From positions 19,948,901 through 20,012,900 of the forward strand of contig OZ025207.1 of the NCBI GenBank assembly GCA_964019055.1: 64,000 nt of DNA, written 5' to 3'. Made by a program: the position numbers and the translations under genes. Shown here in pieces: positions 59,101 to 64,000 of the stretch. This DNA is from Anthopleura xanthogrammica (lineage: Eukaryota; Cnidaria; Anthozoa; Actiniaria; Actiniidae). How positions within the stretch are numbered: the stretch's first letter is position 1; every line of letters begins with the position of its first letter. The notes beneath the pieces are model-generated. The model saw nothing but the letters and a program-made list of their open reading frames with translations. It was not told where the DNA came from and ran no database searches.

Positions 59101-60658
59101 AAATCCTTGTCGGCCTGAATAAATTGAGCCTTCGGACACATTAAAATTTTGAACATTCTTATCCTAAGTCATCTCTGATAAAGTGATTATGGACCAATGT
59201 CTCTGCGTTGGACCAATGGGAACCCCCAATGATAGCATTCATAGCTTTAATTTAAATTCTAATTCATTATAGTAGCAAGCAAGTATACAAATTCACAGAA
59301 TGAAGAATAGCTGTACTTACAGTCTAGGGACAATATTGCCAGCATACTGAACCAGCTCATATAAATCCGACACCTTTCGTCCCTTCTGGAATTCATCCAC
59401 AAGATGTAGTTCAAGATGTCTTAGTTCATCAGAGATTGCCATGTCTGTTATGACAAGGTTAAGGATAAACCCTTCAATCAAGACAAGGAAGCACCTTGTC
59501 AAGGGAAGCACGGGTGGAGTAGTGGTGAGTGTAGCTGGGAGGGGAGACAGTTAATAGTAACGTTAATAGTCACTTTATGTTAGAAACCAGAAACAAACAG
59601 AAGCAAGAGCACTTTTGAACTTTGTACAAACTATGTTTTTAACCTCCTATAGACCCCTTCCATGTGACATCAAAGCAGCTCAATTTGGAGGACAAAACAA
59701 AAGAATTTCAATTTCCTGGGAATTGGAAACTATGGTTTTGTCCTCCAAATTGAGCTGCATTCCGACATGCTGCAAGGGTTCAGAAACATTTCTCTATTGC
59801 TAAAAATATTTTAAGTCAAAATCAAAAAAATATTCAGCTCAAAAATATATTGTTTTTCCTGGATATTGAAATATTAAAATCTTGCATAAAAACTCCTTTC
59901 TCTCAATCAAGGGGTGTGTTCACAGAAGTGTACAAAATAGCTTAATATTTCTGTACAGTATTTGTACATAAACAATCAATAAGCTACCAGAAAATCATAT
60001 CAAGCAGTTAGTTTAATACCTGCCTCCGATTGCACAAACAAAATCAAAGTCATTCACAACTGGATTCTGTCAGAACATGAAAAGGATATCTTATTTATAC
60101 ATCAGGAAATAGAAAATTGTTTTAAATTATGTTTTAAAAAAACATGAATGTAAAAAAATGCTTTATCGTTATAAAATAACGAGAAGAGAAGGACATGAAA
60201 AATGCTCAAATTTCAAGGAAAACAAGCTCTCCAAGGAGTAATCTCCTCCTTGAACGTTACATTAGATGGTCTCAAGTTTCTAAACTGTAAGGATACATAA
60301 TTCGTAATAACTTTTGGGCGAGAGAAGCGAAGTCCGTAGCTCGCTCAACATATTTGAAGCGTGTTTCAGACCATCCATGAGCTTGCCTTTGTCCTGGAAT
60401 GATAATAATACCATCTTTAGACCTAAAAGTCTTGCAGAAAAGCGATAAAGTCGGCTTCATGTCAAACTCACCAGACATCGTTTCATTTGGAACGACTGTG
60501 ACTTGACTACTTGAATCGCCTCATCCAGCAGTTTTTCTTGGTCTTCCGTCGATGGTGTCTGTGTGGGAGGCTAGAATAGGGATTGAAATTATGATATTTA
60601 GCTTTGGTTGTGTTAAAGCGGTTAAGAAAGTCTGATAATAACAAGAAATTCTCACCAT
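49589..60658 (-). CDS. VPS35: VPS35, retromer core subunit
   Basis: Predicted complement(join(49589..49768, 50291..50434, 50876..51115, 51717..51896, 52544..52666, 52940..53029, 53981..54046, 54745..54952, 55373..55521, 56068..56271, 57176..57259, 58018..58237, 58622..58807, 59321..59444, 60297..60393, 60472..60570, 60656..60658)): 2397 nt, 798 aa (human 796), all junctions GT/AG and in phase. VPS35 is the alpha-solenoid backbone of retromer, binding VPS26 and VPS29 on endosomes to return cargo to the Golgi or plasma membrane. Visible landmarks: [18 protein letters not shown] near 18-34; the VPS26-binding PRLYLL motif at 106-111; [40 protein letters not shown]; and [17 protein letters not shown], whose Asp 618 aligns with human D620. 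The coding part of exon 1 is just the ATG, followed at once by GTGAG. Introns carry many palindromic elements. Confidence 0.96.
49794..50012. repeat. GTTGCA-type palindromic element in the last VPS35 intron
   Basis: gattcacacggagcaatttt, gcaacttttcttgcaacggc, and at the right ccattgcaccgtgtgtaaac and cttgcaacttgtgtcgcaac form a loose palindrome around aatgttgcaagttgcagcaa. Confidence 0.5.
50506..50619. repeat. Hairpin element, 32-bp arms
   Basis: agttcaaacaacgaactttacatgagccgaa at the left and its near-complement ttcggttcatgtaaagttcgacgtttgaact at the right (given here in part: ttcggttcatgtaaagttcg). It belongs to the family of 16394-16492. Confidence 0.7.
51498..51522. repeat. C14/A11 homopolymer pair
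   Basis: About 14 C followed by 11 A in a VPS35 intron. Its length is likely to be unreliable in assembly and variable in the population. Confidence 0.9.
52728..52902. mobile_element. MITE family 1 copy in VPS35 intron 12
   Basis: It is bounded by gaccttttcagcttgagc and gcgaggtaaagaggtctctt. The middle part (catattcatgtgtcttctca) is deleted relative to other copies. It lies between exons 12 and 13, ending about 40 bp from exon 12. Confidence 0.75.
53155..53502. repeat. ATC/ACC-rich minisatellite
   Basis: A higher-order unit (atccctaccccaatcagcat then caacacagtcatc and variable atcacc triplets) is repeated about five times at 53187-53500 and resumes after the palindrome at 53854-53945. ORFs over it (His-rich on plus, Asp/Gly- or Met/Val-rich on minus) are artefacts. 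It lies in VPS35 intron 11. Confidence 0.9.
53505..53851. mobile_element. 347-bp full-length palindrome inserted in the minisatellite
   Basis: The arms run from actccagtttcacatt.. to attctttacattacagttg on the left, then tcaactgtaatgtaaagaatg.. to ctggagt on the right, with a central spacer of about 25 bases. Flanking AT at 53503-53504 and 53852-53853 fits a 2-bp duplication, since removing the element restores the local unit ccccaatcagcatc. Confidence 0.9.
54415..54710 (+). mobile_element. tRNA-derived SINE in VPS35 intron 10
   Basis: The head gggtggcgtagtggtttacc..ggttcgagccctggctcggg has A- and B-box-like segments. The body continues with ctcccttgccacgaggattt, tctggttttcctccctccgt, gtagtggtaatgtgtgtgaa and agccccgacggggagtgatg. 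The inverted tail copy is at 44455-44660. Its 3' end is about 35 bp from the VPS35 exon 10 donor. Confidence 0.75.
55053..55148. mobile_element. Truncated MITE family 1 copy
   Basis: The left half (tagcttgggtgtaatatttcagaccacgtgtc) ends abruptly at gaatatg, where cagggttcgcgttaacacag begins. It was probably cut by a second insertion or deletion. Confidence 0.65.
55847..56014. repeat. Inverted repeat, about 60-bp arms, VPS35 intron 8
   Basis: caacaccagacatcaaaaca, tgttctaagtggagcctgaa and tatgtttggtggctaaagtg pair with cattttagccaccaaacata, aggttctacttagaacatgt and tttgctgtctggtgtt. Confidence 0.75.
56318..56455. mobile_element. Diverged MITE family 1 relative
   Basis: gcccatttcagatcacatga and catggtctgaaatgggcaca are inverted ends, and the interior is AT-rich and unlike the other copies. 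Confidence 0.55.
56616..56741. repeat. Inverted repeat, about 38-bp arms
   Basis: acagcaatgcattctgggac and tgttacctcaatctaataac at the left pair with gttatttgattgagataaca and gtcccagaatgcattgctgt at the right. Confidence 0.8.
56864..57159 (-). mobile_element. 296-bp element with perfect 52-bp-arm hairpin
   Basis: This is the reverse-orientation twin of 36193-36488. Positions 57053-57104 and 57108-57159 are exact reverse complements of each other around a 3-base AAA loop. The element ends 16 bases inside VPS35 intron 7, next to the exon 7 splice donor. Confidence 0.9.
57498..57669. mobile_element. MITE family 2, intact copy
   Basis: It has inverted ends cagggctcaaaataatggcc and ggccgttattttgagccctg, with repeated gactggtcaaata and ttgactggtcatattt motifs. 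A long AT-rich centre matches the point where the 42414-42962 copy was interrupted. Confidence 0.8.
57770..57957. repeat. Palindromic element, TGACTGGCGGCATTG family
   Basis: gactgctattttcataaact and agtttatgaaaatagcagta-like ends flank ggtttttcacttccgtcaat and ttgactggcggcattgaaaa. Related copies are at 4130-4362 and 16084-16276. Confidence 0.7.
58915..59070. mobile_element. MITE family 2 copy
   Basis: cagagctcaaaataacggtg and ggacgttatcttgagccct are the ends. The interior has gactggtcaaatacagtttt and a short AT repeat (atatatatat) at the centre. It lies in VPS35 intron 4. Confidence 0.75.
59649..59781. repeat. Palindromic element in VPS35 intron 4
   Basis: agcagctcaatttggaggac and gtcctccaaattgagctgca are inverted around aaaagaatttcaatttcctg. 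Half of a related copy is at 3285-3375. Confidence 0.75.
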
Positions 60659-61402
60659 TTTGTCAGATAACTTCCTCTTGTTTTACTGCTACAAGAACAT
60701 CCAAAGGTACCAGGCACGTGATCCCTAGACCCAGTCTTCTACCCTCCTCTACTCCCCGTGCCTTCCCCCGCTGGGGAGACGCTAGGGAAAGACTTTTCTC
60801 AGAAACTCAAGAAATATGACTTTCCAAATCACTTATTCTAAATTTTTTTCTTATCTTTTTCTCTTGTTTAATTTCTCTCTTTCAACAGAATCTTCCTACA
60901 ATTCCTTAAAAAGTTTTTTTCAAGAAAGCATAAATATGCTCTCTTGTTTTTTTTTGAATTCATTAAATCAAATTTTAGGTTATTTGAAATATTGCTCCAC
61001 GCCTACACATTTTTTTCTTCTTTTCTTTAAGATGGATTTCATTTCATTTATTTTTGGCATAGCAAAAGTTATGAACTGTTGATCACCCCTCCCCCTCCCC
61101 CCACGTACAAAATTTTCATTTGTACAGGAGCTTCATAAGACATTAAATTCTCGCTTGTATCGCAAGTTTTAAAGCGCTCCTTTGATTTTGATTTTATTTA
61201 TTTTTCTTTCTTTTCTTTCTTAATTCACAAAACGAGCTTTGCGTGAGGAATCTGAACACTTCCGACCGAACTACGAAGACCGTTACAATCAATCGATATC
61301 CCTTCGCTGGTGCTTTGCAAGTTTCTTGTTTGATCTCGTCACCTGCAGTAAAAACACAGAAAACGAAAACATTTACTAAAAGATCACTTCAAGAAATCAG
61401 CC
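60659..61402. promoter_or_regulatory. Shared divergent promoter region of VPS35 and the ABCB9-like gene
   Basis: The two start codons face away from each other across 744 bp, which must hold both 5' UTRs and promoters. No repeat element is seen. A CACGTGA E-box lies at 60715-60721 (TCACGTG on the minus strand), 57 bp from the VPS35 ATG, followed by a pyrimidine-rich, more GC-rich block at 60735-60780. The half nearer the transporter is AT- and T-rich. Confidence 0.55.
60715..60721 (-). promoter_or_regulatory. TCACGTG E-box (MiT/TFE-type core)
   Basis: The minus strand reads gaTCACGTGcc. TCACGTG is the core of M-box and CLEAR elements bound by MITF/TFEB-type factors, which control lysosomal genes in vertebrates. 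A single 7-mer is weak evidence; its meaning rests on position and on the endolysosomal roles of both neighbours. Confidence 0.35.
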
Positions 61403-63862
61403 ATGGATTCCTCAACACGAAGGACAAAAATCAAGATCGCATTTGTTTTGATATTTACGACCATCGACTTATTCGTATCTACAATTTTTCTCATTCATTG
61501 GGATGATTTCTCACAGGTGAGCAGCTACGACTACAAGTTCTGTACTTCTTCATTTGATTTATGGGTCATAGCTTTGTCGCGCTGTGTCATAATCTTAGGA
61601 GCAGTTGTCGGCTTTCTACGAAACAAGAGAGATGCTATACCTCGTATTGCTTCGTCTGTCAAACCAATGGGATATTTTCAAGGCGCTATTGTTATCTTTC
61701 TCGTTGTCAAGTTTCTGATGAGCACTGAGTGCCATTTGGAGAAGACTTCAAAACTTTGGCTTTGGGGTTTCTCAGCTTGGAACTGTGTTTGTTCAGTTTT
61801 ACTGGTGCTATGTTGTTATGGGCTGTCAAAAATTCAAGTCCCGTCATTAAGATCTTCACTCTCAACAGAGAAAGAAATTGGTGATGTTTTGGAAAGAGAG
61901 AAGCTTCTTGAAGATGAGGGTGCAAATTCAGATGATGAAGAAGAAAGGAAAAGAAGGTCGTCAGAGAAAACCAAAGTTTCTCTGGGGAGTATACTTGCTT
62001 TTTCTAAACCAGATATTTCATATCTACTCCTGGCATTTTTCTTTCTCCTCACTGCATGTGCTGCACAGATATTTATTCCTTACTACACTGGACAAGTAAT
62101 TGATGGCATTGCCATAAAGAAAGACCGCAAGAAATTTGAACAGGCAATCTTAATCATGTCACTGATTGCTCTCGCAGAAGCCATAGCTGCTGGTTTGAGG
62201 GGAGGAATATTTTCATTTGTGTGCGCAAGGTTTAATATCAGAATAAACAACACATTATTTGGATCTATCTTAAAACAGGAGATAGGATTTTTTGACAAAT
62301 CAAGCACGGGGGAAATCGTTTCCAGATTGACCTCTGACACCACAAAAATAAGTGACCAAATAACCTTGAACGTAAATGTATTCCTGCGGAGTTTGGTAAA
62401 GAGTGTTGGTGTTTGTATCTTCATGTTCAAGCTCTCTTGGAAGCTCGCAATTGTAACATTAATTGGTCTGCCAATTATTGCATTGGTCTCAGATATCTAT
62501 GGTGAATATTATCGCAAGTTATCAGCTGCAGTTCAAGACTCAGTTGCCGAAGCCAATGAAGTTGTTGCTGAAGTAGTTTCATCTATGAAGACTGTACGCA
62601 GCTTTGCCAATGAGGATGGGGAACTGAACCGATATAAAGAAAAAAACTCTAAAGTATTCAGGCTCAAAGTGAAAGAGGCAATTTGTTATGGTGGTTACAG
62701 TTGGTGCACGGAGATACTTATGCTGGCAATGGAAGTGATTATACTCTTCTATGGAGGACATTTAGTTCTGAGTGAAGAACTTACAGGTGGAAATCTGGTA
62801 TCATTCATTCTCTACCAGTTAGAGCTCTCGTTTTGTCTTGAAGAAGTTGGAGATGTTTACACTGGGTTTATGGAAGCCTTAGGTGCAGCTCAAAAAGTTT
62901 TCAAGTTAATCAAAAGAGAGCCAAAGATTTTGAATAATGGAAGTGTGGTGCCTTTGCACTCATCAGGAGAAGTTGAGTTCAGGAACGTTTCATTTTCATA
63001 TCCCACAAGGCCAAGTGTAAGTGTTTTGGATGACGTGTCCTTTACAGTCAAAGCTGGCCAGGTTGTTGCATTGGTTGGGTCGAGTGGAGGAGGCAAGAGT
63101 ACAACTATAAACCTATTACAACACTTCTATGAACCACAAAGTGGAGAAGTCCTAATTGATTCAATACCAGTTCAACACCTTGACCACAAGTACCTGCACA
63201 AAGCTGTTTCCCTTGTGGGACAAGAACCAGTTCTCTTTTCCCGTTCAATTAGAGAAAACATTGCCTATGGTATTGACAACATTTCACATGATACTGAAGC
63301 CATAGAACATGTTTCAAGGCTGGCTAATGCACATGAATTTGTTTCCAGGATGCCGAAGGGTTATGACACAGAAGCAGGGGAGAAAGGACTACAACTTTCA
63401 GGTGGACAGAAGCAGAGAATTGCAATTGCAAGATCACTTATCCGAAAACCCCAAATTCTTCTTCTTGATGAGGCCACGAGTGCTCTTGATGCAGAGAGTG
63501 AACATCTAGTACAAGATGCCATATACAACAACTTAAAAGGTCATACGGTACTGATAATTGCACACCGTCTTAGTACCATAGAGAAAGCAGATCAAATCAT
63601 TGTTATTGATAACGGACAAGTTGTAGAACATGGAACCCATGCTGAATTGATGGCAAGAGAAGGTACCTTCAGTAAACTTGTGCAGCGACAATTAGTTGGG
63701 TCATCTGAACTTAAGTCATTATCAATTAATGGTGAGTCACCAGTACTGAGACAGAGAAGCAGTTCTTTTGGTGAAGTTAGCTCCTTGTCATCTAGTTTTT
63801 CAAGTGCTTCAGGATCACCAAGAGGATCTCCAGAGAGAAGCCATTCTGCTCGTAAACTTTAA
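61403..63862 (+). CDS. ABCB9/TAPL-like lysosomal peptide half-transporter
   Basis: A single 819-aa ORF with no intron, starting in a strong context (gccATGG). The family exports peptides from cytosol into lysosomes as an ATP-driven homodimer. Residues 1-145 form a TMD0-like domain of about four membrane helices that in ABCB9 directs lysosomal targeting. A six-helix core follows (about 195-480), including PYYTGQVIDGI and SRLTSDTTKISDQI. The nucleotide-binding domain (about 520-770) is complete: Walker A GSSGGGKST at 559-567, Q-loop VGQEPVLF, signature LSGGQ at 665-669, Walker B ILLLDEATSALD at 685-696 with catalytic E690, and H-loop His721. Residues 780-819 are a Ser/Pro-rich tail. ABCB9 is the best match from TMD0 and overall length (human 766); TAP1/2-like or ABCB8/10 members are less likely. 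Lack of introns contrasts with every multi-exon neighbour and may reflect retrotransposition or intron loss. Confidence 0.9.
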   Translation: MDSSTRRTKIKIAFVLIFTTIDLFVSTIFLIHWDDFSQVSSYDYKFCTSSFDLWVIALSRCVIILGAVVGFLRNKRDAIPRIASSVKPMGYFQGAIVIFLVVKFLMSTECHLEKTSKLWLWGFSAWNCVCSVLLVLCCYGLSKIQVPSLRSSLSTEKEIGDVLEREKLLEDEGANSDDEEERKRRSSEKTKVSLGSILAFSKPDISYLLLAFFFLLTACAAQIFIPYYTGQVIDGIAIKKDRKKFEQAILIMSLIALAEAIAAGLRGGIFSFVCARFNIRINNTLFGSILKQEIGFFDKSSTGEIVSRLTSDTTKISDQITLNVNVFLRSLVKSVGVCIFMFKLSWKLAIVTLIGLPIIALVSDIYGEYYRKLSAAVQDSVAEANEVVAEVVSSMKTVRSFANEDGELNRYKEKNSKVFRLKVKEAICYGGYSWCTEILMLAMEVIILFYGGHLVLSEELTGGNLVSFILYQLELSFCLEEVGDVYTGFMEALGAAQKVFKLIKREPKILNNGSVVPLHSSGEVEFRNVSFSYPTRPSVSVLDDVSFTVKAGQVVALVGSSGGGKSTTINLLQHFYEPQSGEVLIDSIPVQHLDHKYLHKAVSLVGQEPVLFSRSIRENIAYGIDNISHDTEAIEHVSRLANAHEFVSRMPKGYDTEAGEKGLQLSGGQKQRIAIARSLIRKPQILLLDEATSALDAESEHLVQDAIYNNLKGHTVLIIAHRLSTIEKADQIIVIDNGQVVEHGTHAELMAREGTFSKLVQRQLVGSSELKSLSINGESPVLRQRSSSFGEVSSLSSSFSSASGSPRGSPERSHSARKL

Positions 63863-64000
63863 CCAGAATTTTAACTTCTTGCAAGATATTTAGAACTTTT
63901 TGGATATTTGGAGATTGTTGTAAAAAAAACAGAAAATACCATACCTACCCCATGGAAGGGGATTAGATTTTTCAAGAAATGAGGACAGTGTAATAGACCA
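63863..64000. other. 3' flank of the ABCB9-like gene, cut by window end
   Basis: 138 bp of presumed 3' UTR. No AATAAA occurs before the window ends. Confidence 0.5.

Noticed and set aside
60012..60057. AG..GT-bounded 46-bp segment in VPS35 intron 3, a possible microexon
   Set aside because: Its length would break the reading frame, and the family sequence runs directly from YYEL(Y) to MAISDE without it.

Overview
This is a eukaryotic, AT-rich window from an invertebrate animal, most likely an anthozoan cnidarian (sea anemone or coral). That placement is an inference from animal-specific genes, introns of a few hundred to a few thousand bases, and introns packed with short palindromic repeats; nothing in the sequence fixes the species. 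I assembled seven protein-coding genes by joining ORF segments at GT/AG sites with matching phase and comparing the products with remembered family members. No transcript evidence was available.

Layout, left to right: (1) 1054-9774 (+), ten-exon SLC6 amino-acid transporter of the SLC6A15-20 branch; (2) 14216-14650 (-), intronless EF-hand protein resembling an essential myosin light chain; (3) 17501-22326 (-), extended short-chain dehydrogenase/epimerase whose 25-codon first exon lies 3.7 kb upstream; (4) 28253-33635 (+), seven-exon ortholog of mitochondrial TCAIM; (5) 35480-47513 (-), sixteen-exon anillin; (6) 49589-60658 (-), seventeen-exon VPS35, the retromer core; (7) 61403-63862 (+), intronless ABCB9/TAPL-like lysosomal half-transporter. 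TCAIM and anillin converge. VPS35 and the ABCB9-like gene diverge from one 744-bp gap that carries a CACGTGA E-box, so two endolysosomal genes may share a promoter.

Introns and gaps hold many MITE-like inverted repeats in at least ten recurring families, tRNA-derived SINE-like elements, microsatellites and minisatellites. Several insertions can be read directly: a 347-bp palindrome landed inside a minisatellite with an AT duplication; a 179-bp element is flanked by AAGAA; a 366-bp element sits inside an older element and has a near-identical inverted copy in the anillin-VPS35 gap; and a 296-bp element in an anillin intron has an inverted twin in a VPS35 intron that ends in a hairpin with perfect 52-bp arms. 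No transposase gene, rRNA, CRISPR array or credible functional tRNA was seen. I found no new multi-gene system; the unusual biology here is the density and freshness of the palindromic elements, and how they may affect splicing of the genes that carry them.
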